A stretch of DNA of 64,000 nucleotides from contig JALQBC010000044.1 in NCBI GenBank assembly GCA_023375675.1, forward strand, positions 219,851 to 283,850, written 5' to 3'. Below, in pieces: positions 48,884 to 61,470 of this stretch. A program made the translations under genes and the position numbers. Each line of letters starts with the position of its first letter. Position 1 is the stretch's first letter. This DNA is from Cytospora piceicola. Taxonomy: Eukaryota > Ascomycota > Sordariomycetes > Diaporthales > Cytosporaceae. The notes below the pieces were generated by a model that had not been told where the DNA came from, searched no databases, and saw only the letters and a program-made list of their open reading frames with translations.

Positions 48884-49460
48884 ACTGAAAGAGGTCCTAT
48901 TGGAGGTTGGTCATTCTTGTATGAGTTCAATAACAAGAGTCGCCGGCAAGTTGGCAAGAAGCAGCGTAGTGTATTCAAAATAGAATAGTCTTTGGAATAC
49001 GTGCGGCCTCTCACTGATCGCAGCGACGTTGGGAGAGTGTCGTGCCGAGCCGGTAGACGTCGTTCTTTTGGTTCGGTTGGAATTGGGATCACAATGAGTA
49101 GCAGCTGCCGCGCATCACGTAATGGCAGGCAAAGCTTAATACCTACTCCACGACACGACCCGCACTGCTGCTTGATGCGAGGCTGTGAGACAATGTACCG
49201 CAGAATAGACGAATAAACAAACTGCAACAGCTTGACAGATGAGTTAAATGCTGTAGCTGTAAGCGAAAGTCGATTGTAAGTACAAATATCCACTACTGAA
49301 CGTGGTTTTTGATACAAGTTAATCAGATATAAGTACCTGCAACAAGTGAGGGCCTACAAATCAATGGCCGCAGACTCGGCGATGCTCAAATCGACGATGG
49401 AGCATTTCCAAACTCGAGGGTCAACTGCCCGCCCCGTGCCGCCCAAAGTCTCGGCAGGCA
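48884..49460. other. KOG1 upstream region
   Basis: Likely promoter and leader of KOG1. A minus-strand frame (48,880-49,317) touches the KOG1 start but has no ATG, so it is not called. Nothing else recognised. Confidence 0.5.
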
Positions 49461-50252
49461 CCATACCGCGGCGACGATTATTTTGAAAACGCTCAGAGGT
49501 ACCGTTTACTTGCTCTAAAACGGTTTTGGCTTCAAGTTCAGTCAGGCATTATTCACTATTCTGAAATAGTTACCTTGCTTTGAAATGGTCCTTTTATTTC
49601 GAAATGGTCACTTTTTCTGAAATGGTCCTTTCGTTCTAAAATGGTTTCTAGATCCTTAAGTACCTAGGTACCAGGTGCCTTCCCACCAGGTGCCTTCCTA
49701 CCAGGTGCCTTCCCACCAGACGATGCCTTCCTACCAGACGATGCCTTCCCTTTAAGATCTTAAGGCAACATTATTACCTTGAGACCTTCCCTTTAAGACC
49801 TTCCCTCTAAGATCATCAAGACTATCAAGACTATTAAGATCAAGACTATTAAGATCAAGACCATTAAGACCATTAAGACAGATCATCAAGACAGACTATC
49901 AAGACAGACTATTAAGACCTTCAGACCTTAAAGTAGCTACGTAGGTAGACTAAGTAAGTTACTCTCGAACGGTAAAACTTCATCCCTAGCCGAGATCTCT
50001 ACATTTAGGTATCTGAAAATGATATAGGTAATGAAACGATCGAAGTACGAAATGATCGAGGTACGAATTGATCGAGGTACCTAGAAACAGTTTAGACCTT
50101 GAAATGATTTTGATGACCTAAGATGTGTTCAAGTCTAGAAACGGTCCTACGTGTTTAAAAACGGTCTTTCCGTTTCAAGTTCAATCAGCCACAGTTTCTA
50201 GCCAAGGCAGCGTGCCTTAGGCGTTTTCAAAATAATCAGCGCCGCGGTATGG
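49461..50252. mobile_element. ~790-bp inverted-repeat element, non-autonomous
   Basis: The left end 49,461-49,492 (CCATACCGCGGCG, two variable bases, GATTATTTTGAAAACGC) and right end 50,221-50,252 are reverse complements over 32 bp with two mismatches. If a TA target is assumed, it sits inside the repeat ends (49,464-49,465 and 50,249-50,250). The interior lacks a coding frame. It is filled with GAAATGGTCC-like repeats (49,560-49,650; again as GAAATGATC near 50,020-50,110), CCACCAGGTGCCTTCCTA repeats (49,660-49,750) and AAGACTATTAAGATC repeats (49,815-49,920). TTTCAAGTTCARTCAG occurs at both inner edges in the same orientation. This looks like a non-autonomous DNA transposon or a foldback element. 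It is not RIPed. Confidence 0.7.
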
Positions 50253-52844
50253 CAGTCACTGGGCTCAAATTACGTCAGCTCCAAGGTATGCTGGCAAGTG
50301 GGGAACTTTTCTTTCTTTCTTATCGATAGCGATAACGATAAACCATGTCGGCTCATGGTTAGAAGTACATTGTACTCCATATGTTTCCCAAGGTCCCGAG
50401 GTCTTTTTATTTGGATCCAATACCGAAGCAAAGGCTGTAGGCTGCTACGTACCAAGACGTAGATTGTGCTAAGAAATATCGCGGCAGATTCGCAAACCCC
50501 GATCCGCCGTGTGCATGGCATGAATGATTCATAGATGCCTCACATCCTCGGGGAAACCTGAAACTGGCAGCGGTATAAGATCCAGAAACTGCAGCTCGCA
50601 GGTACATTTCTCTATGTACTTGGCGAAAATATACCTACTGAAGTTAGCAGCCACTGCCGATGACATGAAACCCGATGAGCCCAACAACCAGCATGTTGAT
50701 AAAGCTCTCAATGTCGTCAAGCCGGCCGGCTTCCTGGCAGTGAAGACGACTAACAGGTTGTGTCAAAACATCGTATATGTAGATGCAACCTTTCACATGT
50801 GGGCCGTGGAGCAGCGTTGGGGTCCACAGAAACATAACATTTGTACCAAAGTAGGGCATAGAAAATTGTTGGATGAGTGACTGGCTCTGCAGAGCGGGTT
50901 GGATTACGGCCATGGGACGAAATGGATCAAAAAGGCCAACCATCGTGTGATCTGGTCATACAGTCAGTCATACTGCGCAGTCAAGACGGTTGATGATGAA
51001 ACAGTGTGGCCAACATCGGTGACGACTGCTCCGTATGTGACGTAGATTGACCCTGCCTTGCAAGACAGATACATCGGTATAGTTGTCCAGAAGATGGTGG
51101 TCGGGATTGAGATGTAGTCCTAGAATCCTTTTATCTCAATTCAAGAGATGGAGAAACGAATTTCGGCATGAAGGACCCGAGTGGATACAGGGGAGAACTT
51201 GGGACCCCTGAAAATATGTACCAAGTACGGACGTTGGTATTCGACTGTGACAAATTGTCCGAGGCGCTCAACGTTGCGCTCTTGAGCCCCCTTTTCTTCA
51301 TCGCGTCATGGCTTCTTCGACAAGCCATACCTAGGTAGAATTTAAAGGCTGGGGCTGAACTCGCAGTCGACCACCGAACGCGCAGATATCCACTTTATGG
51401 TTGTATAGTATATATACTAGGCCCCCAAAAGCTGTATCTGCGCATGGATGGCACAGGATTACCATTACCGGCACCGCCTTTTGGGGTCCAAAGGAATGAG
51501 AGGAAGAACGGTCAATGGGGTGAAGAACCCGGCAATCCAGCGGGCGGACAGACCCAAGCTGAAGGGCTGACGGCTTATTATAGTATCATCTCGCGAGCTA
51601 CCACAGTGAATCTGTGTGAGAGAGCGCGCTAGCCATTCATGTATGAATGTAAAGATTGGAATCTGTCGAGCATATACAATCGAACAATTAGGCATTTGAT
51701 ATGTGTTGATGAGAGACGCGTCCGTGTACCTAGTTGCATCGCAACCTTTTATCACAGAAGGAAGGGCAAAAAGGGGTCCTCTATCCCGAGGTCGTTCACT
51801 AGACTCCCCAGAACGTTGAATGTGGACTGCGACCTGAAAACGGATCCACCCATGCTAGTACAGGCGAGTGAAACGGGCAGAATGATTGGTTCAGACACTG
51901 TCCCTAGGTCCGTTTTGATTTGGAGCAAGTACCGCCCACACAAGTACCACGCCAGCCACCGCCCGGCATTTCTGGGCAGCAAACACGGGCTAAGGTACTC
52001 ATAATCAAAGTTCTCTGCAACAAGGAGTACAGCTGGAGTCTAGCGTTCCAAAGGCTGCAGGTTGCAGGTCGCAGAGTGCAGCAGGTCCACTCCACTGGCG
52101 GGTGGCCTGCAGTGCCGCACATTACGCTTGCCTCACCTGCAAAGACAGCCCGTCCCTGTCCTTACCTTTCCCTTTCCCTACAATACCAGTTGCCCTGCTC
52201 TGCCTTGCCCGTTATCCTTACCATACACGTACTCACATACGGATACCATCTTACACACTGGACAACTATCTGACCGTGCACGCCGCATGATGAATGTTAA
52301 TCTAATGATTTAGCTGTTGCTCTCTTGTCACCACAACACTTTTGACGCCCTCTTGCTGTTATTGCATTGCGCAACTTTAGCAGTTGTGACTTGGTTTCTA
52401 CCTACCCAGGTATACTTGTCTTCAACCGCTCTGCACAGTGACGAGCTTCCCGTTTGACGCGGGCCGCCGGCCAAACCTGCACCCAAAAATTAAAGTGGGT
52501 GGTTGAGAAGGCCGACACCAGAGACACGCTCCAAGCCTAATCCTATCCATCGCCTCGACTCGACTCGTCTTGTCTTCCACCATCTAATCCATCTACCCGC
52601 CGATGTTCCGTCAGGCCCAGCCCACTCCAGCCTCGACAATACATTTCATTCCGTCCTCCCCTTGCGGCCTCGACTGCTGTCGTCGTGTCTCCGACCTCTC
52701 GAGCTATCGCGATAATCACGATTAGCCTCCGGGCTGCCTTTGCTCACTCCTCCCCCCCCCCGGCCGCTTTCTATCCCCCATCGACCTGACTTCGCCAATC
52801 GAGTCGCATCACACCCACTGCGCTTCCACTATTAGCAAGCAGTC
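50253..52844. other. Intergenic, TeaA upstream region
   Basis: About 2.6 kb without a convincing gene. ORFs of 118 (plus, 50,524) and 99 residues (minus, 50,644) overlap each other and match nothing I know. A C10 run is at 52,752-52,761. CT-rich leader-like sequence precedes the TeaA ATG. Confidence 0.5.
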
Positions 52845-55800
52845 ATGGCTTTCCTCTTCAAGTCAAAAAAGAACCATGAGCGCTCTTTGGGAGGAAGTCG
52901 GGATGGAATCAATGGCTCTCAGGGGTCGATGCAGAGCCCTGACTCTCGGGCTCGCATCACCAGAGAGGAGAAGGGTGGTATACATAGAGCAACGCCCACC
53001 AGCAGTCTGAACTCTATCGACAATGATGCCAACAACCCAAGCCCAGATCAAGGTTTCAATCCTGGTCCCCTTCGACGGGCACAAACTGGTGATCCGGCTC
53101 CATTAGGGCCACCAGGACCACCAGGGCCGCAAGGCCCCAACGATATGCAACAACTACAGGTAAGCATGGATGCCGATGCATGAGAATGGATGCGACAAAT
53201 GCTGCCACACTCTGGTACAGTTCAGATTATGCCAGTACGATATTGCTGACTTCGCTGTGCTAGTTCCGCAACGGCCCTCCTCCCCAGAACCCGAACTCGT
53301 CATTATACCCTTGGTCGCAACGGAAACTCAACTTCACTTCCTCTCATCCTGGCCCATTTCCCCGATATGGCGCCGCCGCCAATGCCGTCTCGTCGAAAGA
53401 GGGTGATATGTACGTGATGGGAGGTTTGATCGGTAGCTCAACCGTCAAGGGAGATCTCTGGATGATTGAAGCAGGGAGTAGTTTATCATGCTATCCATTA
53501 GCTACAACTGCTGAAGGACCCGGACCAAGAGTTGGACACGCCAGTTTGTTGGTCGGAAACGCCTTTATTGTCTATGGTGGCGATACCAAGATCGAAGAGA
53601 ACGACGTCCTTGACGAAACCCTATACCTCTTGAACACATGTGGGTTGCTCCATGGATTATTGATAATTTTACGTACTGACCACCCTCAAGCAACCCGACA
53701 ATGGTCAAGAGCTCTCCCCGCCGGCCCACGGCCTTCTGGGCGATACGGCCATACCTTGAATATTTTAGGATCCAAGATATTCATATTCGGCGGTCAAGTC
53801 GAGGGCGTCTTTATGAATGACCTCGCGGCTTTTGATCTCAACCAACTGCAGATGGCGAATAACCGATGGGAGGTACTGATAATGAACAGTGAGAGTGGTG
53901 GTCCACCGTCCGGGAAGGTCCCGCCTGCGAGAACAAACCACACAATGGTTTCGTTCAATGACAAGATGTATCTTTTCGGAGGCACGAACGGTTTCCAATG
54001 GTTCAACGACGTCTGGTGCTATGACCCCACAACCAATGCTTGGACACAACTGGATTGCATAGGTTACATACCCGTACCTCGTGAAGGGCACGCAGCCGCC
54101 CTGGTCGACGATGTCATGTACATATTTGGTGGTCGAACCGAAGAAGGTGCCGATTTGGGCGATCTGGCCGCTTTCCGCATCACTTCTCGCCGCTGGTATA
54201 CTTTCCAAAATATGGGACCATCTCCATCACCTCGATCAGGCCATACGATGACGACGGTCGCCAAGACAGTGGTGGTTGTTGGAGGAGAACCAAGTCAAAC
54301 AGCACCGATGACCAACGACCTTTCTCTTATTTATATGTTGGATACGACCAAGATCCGGTATCCCAGCGACTCACAGATACAGTCACAGGCCCAGAGAGCA
54401 CCCGGTCAACGACGGCCGAGCATGGCGGAGCCTCCGAACTCGTACGGTCGCATGGGCTCCCGGGAAGGCTCACAAGGTCCGCCGGACCAGAGGAGAATGA
54501 TGGGTGCACCTAGAGAGCCTAATGCAATGTCAGGCCCTAGTGGGGTGAGGGGGATGATGAGTCCTGAAGCTGCCGCTGTTAACGGCCAGCCTGGTCCAGT
54601 GTTTCGAGGCCCTAGGGGCCCAATAACAGCACCACCGCCGAGCGGTCCCCCACCACAAGGCCAACCGCCGAGGCCGATTGTGAATACTACACCAGGTGCC
54701 AGACCGGTTAGGAACGCATCCTTGGAAAGGACCGAATTCACAGGAGCTGTTTCCAGCGTGAACAGCCAAAACCAGTCTCCAACTACCCAGCAAATTGACG
54801 TGGAGAGCCCAGTTGTGAATGGAAGAAGAACGCCGACAGCCCAAGCAACAAAACCAAGTTCTGGAGGCGACAATGCGACTGCAGAGACGCCAAAGGCAGT
54901 CAGGACCACACGTCAACAAGGCCAGGGCTCCGTGGACAGCACAGCAGAACCAAACTTGAGGAGTCTGGTAGGGTCTCCCGGGTCCAATTCAGCTCCGCAG
55001 GTCCAGAACGAGTCATCAAACCAGGCTTTGGACACGAATCTGGTTTCCGCCTCAGCACCTGCCCCTACACCTGCCCGACCTGCTTCGCCTCCAGCGCCGA
55101 CACGGCAGCTAAGCAACGTCAACCGTAGGTCCTCGATGAGAAACTCCCAGACAGTGGTGCTCCTCAAGGAACTGGATGCGGCACGTAATAGGAATGCGTG
55201 GTATGCGTCAGAGCTCGAGTTGGCGCGAAAGTCTGGATATGTGCCGACTGCTTCCTTGGGCACAATTCTGGATAGCCGTACCGCGGAAACATTTGATGAC
55301 GATGACAGGCCATTGATTGAGGCCTTGCTAACCATGAGAACCGAAGTTGCCAACGTGCAAGCTTCTCTCGATAAGCAAGCCGTGCTGGCTGCCAAACACA
55401 TTGCAGAAGCCGAGAAGCAAAGGGACGCCGCGATACAGGAAGCTGTCCATGCCAAAGCGAAATTGGCAGCACATATGGGCAACACTGCCAACTCCCCTCA
55501 TTACGATAACGACCAAGCAGCGGAAGATCGATCGGATGACCTGGACCGAAAGCTTGCCACATCACTAAATGCTCAAAAGGAGCTTCAGAATGCCTTGGAC
55601 CGGATGTCGTCGGAAGCTGAGGCTGAAAGACGGGCACGCAAGATTGCAGATGACACTGTATCCGCTGCGGAAAAGCGCATGGTTGCGCTTGAAGCTTACA
55701 AGCAACAAAGCTCATCTGAGCTCGAGCAGTTGAAGGCCGAGTTGCACCTAGTACAGCGAGAAGCGCGTGAACAGTCTGTTCTGTCTCATGAGGCCCAGGC

Positions 55801-57553
55801 AGCCTTGCAGCTGCTGCAAGCTGAGAAAACCAAGTTTGAAAGTCAATATAACGAAGCCGTCGGAAGTTCCAGGGGCCACTCTGAAACGATGGAATCTTTA
55901 CGGGAAGCCATCGCTGCATCGGCGGAGACCGAGGCCTTGTTGGAATCGAAACTGGACGAGGAAAGATCTCTACGGGAGGAAGTCGAGGGCAAACTAATGA
56001 TAGTGAAGTCCGAGCATGAAGCCCGAACTTCTGAGCTTGTAGCAGCAACTCAACGCCTCAGAGATGCGGAAGAACTCGCCGAGCGCCATGCGCACGAGGC
56101 ACGAACACATCGTCAGGCCCTTCTGTCTGGTCTCGATAGAATCTCCACAAGAGATGTGTCGGTACCAAGTCAAGCCGACTACGAGCGATTGACAGTGCTT
56201 CAAGGTCAACTTGATGCTGCAAACGCCCTCGTCAAGAGATATCAACAGGAGGCAGACGCTGCATCGGACAGACTGCGGGCAGCGGAGGAGCGTATTGCAG
56301 GCCTGGAAGCATACCAAGAGCAAGCGAGCAGGGAAGGTGTGACGATCCGGAGGCAGTTGCAGTCAGCTTTTAGGGATACTCAGTCCTTGCAGGCTGCCAA
56401 CTCGGATCTCAAACAACAACTGGCCAGTCATCAGCTTGAAGCCAACGCCATCACAGTCCAGCACAACACACTCAAGGACATACTTGTGGAGAGAGGGATC
56501 AGCCCGACAAATGCCGCTCGGGCACGCCCTGTCGCGAGCCCTCGCGAAGGCTCTCCCGAAATGTTTCGTCTGCGAGAGCTAGAGAAGCAGTTGACAGCGT
56601 CGATGGCAGCCCATGAGGAAACGAAGCAGACGCTCTCGTCTCAAGCTCATGAGTCTGAGACTGCTTATCGCGAGAAGCTGACGCAGCTCGAGAACGATTA
56701 CCAATCTGCTGTGCATTACGTCAAAGGGACCGAGAAGATGCTTAGGCAGCTGAAGGAACAGCTATCGAAATACAAGTCCGAAAACTCCCGGTTGAAGGAG
56801 GAGCTTGCCGACATGGAAGACAAGGCCATGTCAAGGGGTGACGCACCTAATGACTGGGAAGACGAGCGGGAGCAACTGCAGGGGAAGGTTGGGGCGCTTC
56901 AGGAGGAGATAAGGTCTTCTCAAGCAGAATTCGAAGAGCAGCTGCAAGCCGTGCGTCAGCAGCTGGCCGAAGCCATGGAAGCCCATGACGAAGCAGTCAG
57001 GAGCAGCCAAGATGCTGATGCTCACCTGACGGCCAGCCACCGGGACTTGGAACAACTTCAACAGGAGAACGCGCTCCTTGAACAACGAGCTCACGAAGCA
57101 GAGAACAAGGTATCTCTATTGCTCGACCAGGTTGAGACGTCAGTGGGCAACTACCGCCGACGGAGCCGCCAGGTCCCAAGCGTTAGCTCGGCGGACCAGG
57201 TCGCACCTGCGCTGAACAAGGGCATCCCTGGTGTCAGCTCGACGACGAACGGAGGACATGCCCGGCAGGAAAGCTCGGACTCCACGTCTGTCTACGAGAC
57301 CATGGGGGACGCGCGCAACAGCGCAGCGCTGGACAATCTGGCCAACGAGCTCGAGACGCTACGGACCCACTGGGAGGCGACGAATAAGAACTACCGCCTT
57401 AGCAACGCGTTCGACTTTGAGATGCCGGCGGCGACGCCGAGCCCGGCCGGGGCCGGCAGCCAGGACAAGGGAAAGGAAAAGGAGGAGGAGCTGGGAAATG
57501 GGCTGGGAATGAGCGAGAGCTTGGCTGATTGGAGGAAGAGGTTGGATTCCTAG
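52845..57553 (+). CDS. teaA: Kelch-repeat cell-end/polarity protein, Tea1/TeaA-like
   Basis: Exons are 52,845-53,159, 53,264-53,639 and 53,691-57,553, 1,517 residues. Intron 1 is GTAAGC...TGCTGAC...GCTAG (104 bp). Intron 2 is GTGGGT...ACTGAC...TCAAG (51 bp, a multiple of three; splicing gives LLNTSTRQWSRA). Tea1 and TeaA mark cell ends or hyphal tips and link microtubule plus ends to polarised growth. The N-terminus is basic and Ser-rich, with a short collagen-like GPPGPPGPQGP. Five to six kelch blades span about 120-430 (GDMYVMGGLIG, AFIVYGGDT, KIFIFGGQ, KMYLFGGTNGFQWFNDVWCY, VMYIFGGRTEEGADLGDL). A Pro/Gly/Ser-rich disordered region follows, then a long coiled coil (about 640-1400) with many heptad-like Glu, Leu and Ala runs. 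The C-terminal tail is acidic and Lys-rich. Confidence 0.93.
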
Positions 57554-59109
57554 GTGGAAGATGGGGAGGATGACTGGGTCTTTATTCCGCCAGCCGGCCT
57601 CGTACCTGCTGCCGCCTTCGTGCCTGCTCGTATCGGTGGGCGCACCTAAGAACTGAAGGGTGTCATGAATCGGCGTTCGGTGCTGTTACTTTTTTTTTTT
57701 CAACTTTGGGACGGTATTCAAAGTTTAATATTCCTTTCCATTTTATGTGCCGTACGGGCAATTCTTTCGCGTCTCTGTACGTTGTTCTCACCCTTTCTAT
57801 TTTCCCCAACTTTGTTCACACCACCTGGTCGTGTTCAGGAAGAGCTTTATGTACCGGATGGTTTCTATAACTGTGTTCGACTTATTTTCTGTTGCATACC
57901 CCCCCAAACACCAACCAAAGTACCACGCGTTCGGGTCTTGTGTGGCTTCACAAACAACGATAGCATAATTGTTTTGTTTCTTTCTAGATGGTAGGACGAG
58001 GAGGAGGAAGATGCATGTATGTATGTATGTATGTATGCATGTATGTATGTATGATGCGTGGTTGTTTCTGGGAAGGGGGTTGATGGTGGAATCAGAAATA
58101 TCGATCGTCTGCCTCGCGTTCCTGACCTGCATTCTGACTTAGTATAATATGATGCGCCTCTCAGAGGTGAACATTGTCTTGCAAGGACAGAAGCAAATTC
58201 CTTTTCAGCAAGGGCACCCTCAAGGCGTGACCATGTTTTCCAGATAGAGGGTGATCAGGTCCTCAGTCTAAAAGACCTGACCACCGTCCTCACGCGCACA
58301 TTGGTCATATTCTAGCCTCAACTTTGAAGCATCGTCCATATCAACCCACCCACTCTAGTAAGTGATAGCCAACACATTGCGTTGCATGGCTTCCTGCAGG
58401 AGGCTTGCGCCAAAGCCATATGTCCTAGGGTTTCTTCGATGTGATATTTGCCGGACTACCCTACAGTGAGCTAGAGACCCACGCAGCAAAAATGGACGAT
58501 GTCAGTTCCCAAAATAGACATGAGAGGGTGCGTTTCCAAGGGGGACAAATGGGTCGCTTCGAAGCGGCCAGAAAGGTGGTGGGGACTTCTTACTGCCATA
58601 GCCCCGGGGGGGGGGGGGTAACCAGCAAGCCACCGCAGACTTAGAATTAGGTCACAGCTTCTCGAATATCACAAGGGAAAAGACCGGTTTTCTCCAGTTT
58701 CTCCTCATTCCAGACTCAAGGTGGTCCCCAACCTCATCATTTGTCTTCAGTTGATTATTATTACATGGTATTCTAGACACAACTGCGCACACAAGCGTTG
58801 CGTTTGCTACTCCCCCGCCCGCCCTATGTCCAGTCAATCCCGACTTTGGTCTAGATCCCCCTCCTTTCTATTACATGTGCACTGTGCGTCGGTATGCTAG
58901 CCATTTCTGCTGCGCCGCTGCCATCGCCGCTCCAATATCTCTGGCCATGATATGTGGAGCAAAATCCAGGACCACCGTAAATGCTTTTATCGTAAGGATC
59001 GTGAGAATGAAATGCTGATAATGAGGGTACAAGATAATAAGGAAAAAAGTATGCCGCTGAGGCAGAGGGTTGGTAGTAGTACAGTTAGGTCTTGGGTCAG
59101 CCGGCTGGC
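57554..59109. other. Intergenic, convergent 3' ends
   Basis: Holds a TATG microsatellite (58,014-58,052) and a G13 run (58,606-58,618). No gene is supported. Confidence 0.7.
58014..58052. repeat. (TATG)n microsatellite
   Basis: About nine to ten TATG units interrupted by one CATG, in the presumed 3' region of the TeaA-like gene. Confidence 0.95.
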
Positions 59110-61470
59110 TTATAGGATAGCAAGCGCAGCCATACCGGCGAGTGCGGCGACGCTGAGCCCGGCACCGACCTTGGGAGCACCAGCAGTCACGACGGCGGAG
59201 GTCTGCGAAGAGCTGGGCGCGGTGTAGGCGGTGGTGCCCTGGGCGACACCAGAGAGGGCAGCTGCGGTTCCTGTGGCGTAAGGCGCGACGACAGTGCTCG
59301 TGCCCTGTGCGGTCTCGGAGATAGCCACGCTGTTTGTGACGTCTGTTCGCGTCGGGAGTCAGCAATTGCTATGTAGGGAACGTGACGAGTCCAGGGGATA
59401 CTCACAGGAAGTGACGGGAACAACACCGACTTCGGAAGCCGATGTGGTGAAGGCAACCTGGGGAACAGTCAAGGAGGTGGTGTAGACCACGCTTGAGCTA
59501 CCAGTCGACTCGATAACGATGGTGGTAACGGGAGCACTGGCAGGGACAGTAGCCTTCAGAGAAGCATTAGCGATCATCCTGAAGGGAAGATGAGTATGGT
59601 TTCACTTACAGAAGCAGTCAGGTAGGAAGTGACGGTAGCAGCAGTGACAACACCGGGGTTGGAGCTGGCATACGCTCCACAGATACCCTGGAAGTACTGA
59701 ACGGCCTCGGCAACAGTCTCGTCGTTGTCGCCGTAAGCGTAAAGGCAGTTGTAAACGTTCTGGACAAAAGTAGTGTCGGGGCAGTAGCAAGAGGCATCGG
59801 AGTTGTCAACACAGCCGACGATGAAGTTCCAGGTGTTGATGCAGGCAGGGACGATAGACGGGTATGTCAGAGTCTGGGTGGCAGAGGCGGAACTGGCCAC
59901 GACGGAGCTGGCCACGACAGAGCTGGCGACAGTGGCACCACCGGCACCACTAGCGACGGTGGCCGTGGTGGCAGCCTGGGAAGCAGACGCGGCGACGGAA
60001 GCTCCCGAGACTTGGACAGGCGAGACGTCGGAGGTTGAAGCTCCAGCGGCGGGTGAGGAACCTGCAGGGGATCCCTCGGAAGCACTCGCGCTCACGGCGT
60101 GGCTGGTCGCGTACACAGAGGTCTGCGTCTCTGTCACTGGGCAGATGGTGGTGGAGATGGCAACCACGACAGTTGTCTCTGCGGCTGCTGGGCAATCAGT
60201 GACAGTAGCAGCGCAGGAAGTGATAGTGTGAACAGAAGTAGAGTAGACCGTGGAAACTGATTGGTAAGAAGTAATGGCGGTGCTTGTGATCAGGTAGGTC
60301 GTCGACTCTTGGACAGTGATGGCAGAGGAAACAAGGCTGGTAGACGCAGCAACGGTGGTGGACTCGGCTGGGGTGGTCTCAACGGCGGATGAGGATTCCA
60401 CAGCAGGAGTCGTCTGAACAGAAGAGATAGACCCCACAGCAGAGGTGGTCTCGACAATCGAGGAAGACTCTACGGCAGAGGTAGTCTCGACAATCGAGGA
60501 AGACTCCACAGCAGAGGTAGTCTCGACAATCGAGGAAGACTCCACAGCAGAGGTAGTCTCGGCAATCGAAGTATAACCCACAGCGGGGGTAGTCTCAACA
60601 GCCGTGGAAGACCCAGCGGGAGAGGGAACGATGGAAGTGGAGAGGATGTAGCTGGACTGGAAGCCAGAGCCAGATCCAGGGCCGGAGTTGGTTGGCCTGA
60701 CGACGGAGCTGGTCGGGTGAGTAGGAGTAGGCTGAGCTGGGAAGGAGTTCACGGATGTCGTCTGGACCTGGGAAGCGAAGCTCGAGGTCGAGGAGCGGAC
60801 AACGGTGCTGGACGCCGAGCTGCAGTCGAAGGAGATGGTAGGGATGGACACGCTGCAGGTTGATGATGCCTGGGGAACAGAAGAGCCAGTCTGGCCGGAC
60901 GGGTAGATGATGGTGACGTTCTTGGCACCTCCACACTGGCTGTTGGTGACGGTGGATCCCTGGGATGAGCAGGCGCTGCGCTGCTTGCAGGTAGAGCCGT
61001 CGGGCATGTCGTAGTGGAACTCGAGGTCACAGTCGAACTCGGTGGCGACGTCGATGGTGCTGACGGAGAAGGACTCGACATCGCTGTCGCCGGAGCAGCC
61101 GAAGGAGGGAGAGCTGTCTGGCGAGTGACCACAGCTGCCGCTGATGACCTTGGAAGTGCGAGGGGCAAACCGGCTGCCAGGCTCACGCTTTCCGTATCCC
61201 TCACCACAGGTGAAGCCACTGAAGGCGAAACCCCCGTAGTTGGAGAAGTCACCAGAGTCCAGATCACCCCAGCTGAAGCCACCAGATTGTTGGGGGTTGC
61301 ACTGGTTATCCGTGTTGTCGGGGCAGTTGAATCCGCTGTAGTCATTCCAGCTCTATAGAGAGATGTCAGTATCTGGTACAAATAAAGGCGAGAGAAAGGA
61401 GTATAGGCTGAGAGATACTTACAGTAGCGGAGACGGCAGCCACAAGGGCGAGGACAGATACGGACTTCAT
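59110..61470 (-). CDS. GPI-anchored Ser/Thr-rich cell-wall protein with CFEM-like domain
   Basis: Exons are 61,470-61,423, 61,352-59,610, 59,553-59,406 and 59,342-59,110 on the minus strand, about 723 residues. Introns of 70, 56 and 63 bp have GTAAGT or GTGAGT donors and CTGAC or CTAAT branch points. The signal peptide is MKSVSVLALVAAVSA. A Cys-containing N-terminal region (about 17-150: NCPDNTDNQCNP, GFTCGEGYGKREPG) resembles secreted fungal wall proteins. A Ser/Thr-rich stalk includes tandem VETTSAVESSSI repeats. A CFEM-like segment follows (CINTWNFIVGC, then SCYCPDTTFVQ, to FQGICG) with six cysteines rather than eight. The last exon ends in a hydrophobic tail (LSVAALAGMAALAIL) expected of a GPI signal. 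It is probably wall- or membrane-anchored; CFEM proteins act in adhesion, haem uptake or host interaction. Which applies here is unknown. Confidence 0.88.
60439..60582 (-). repeat. 36-bp in-frame coding repeat
   Basis: Four tandem 36-bp units (starts 60,439, 60,475, 60,511 and 60,547) encode the VETTSAVESSSI stalk repeats of the GPI-anchored protein. Three are nearly identical and the fourth is diverged, which suggests recent copy-number change. Confidence 0.9.

Noticed and set aside
48880..49317. 145-residue minus-strand frame overlapping the KOG1 start as a possible upstream ORF
   Set aside because: No ATG in the frame; it opens only with TTG.
50524..50943. Overlapping 118- and 99-residue ORFs on opposite strands
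   Set aside because: No recognisable domain, no splice context, and mutual overlap; judged chance ORFs.
55164..56048. 294-residue minus-strand ORF inside the TeaA-like gene
   Set aside because: Shadow of the coiled-coil coding region.
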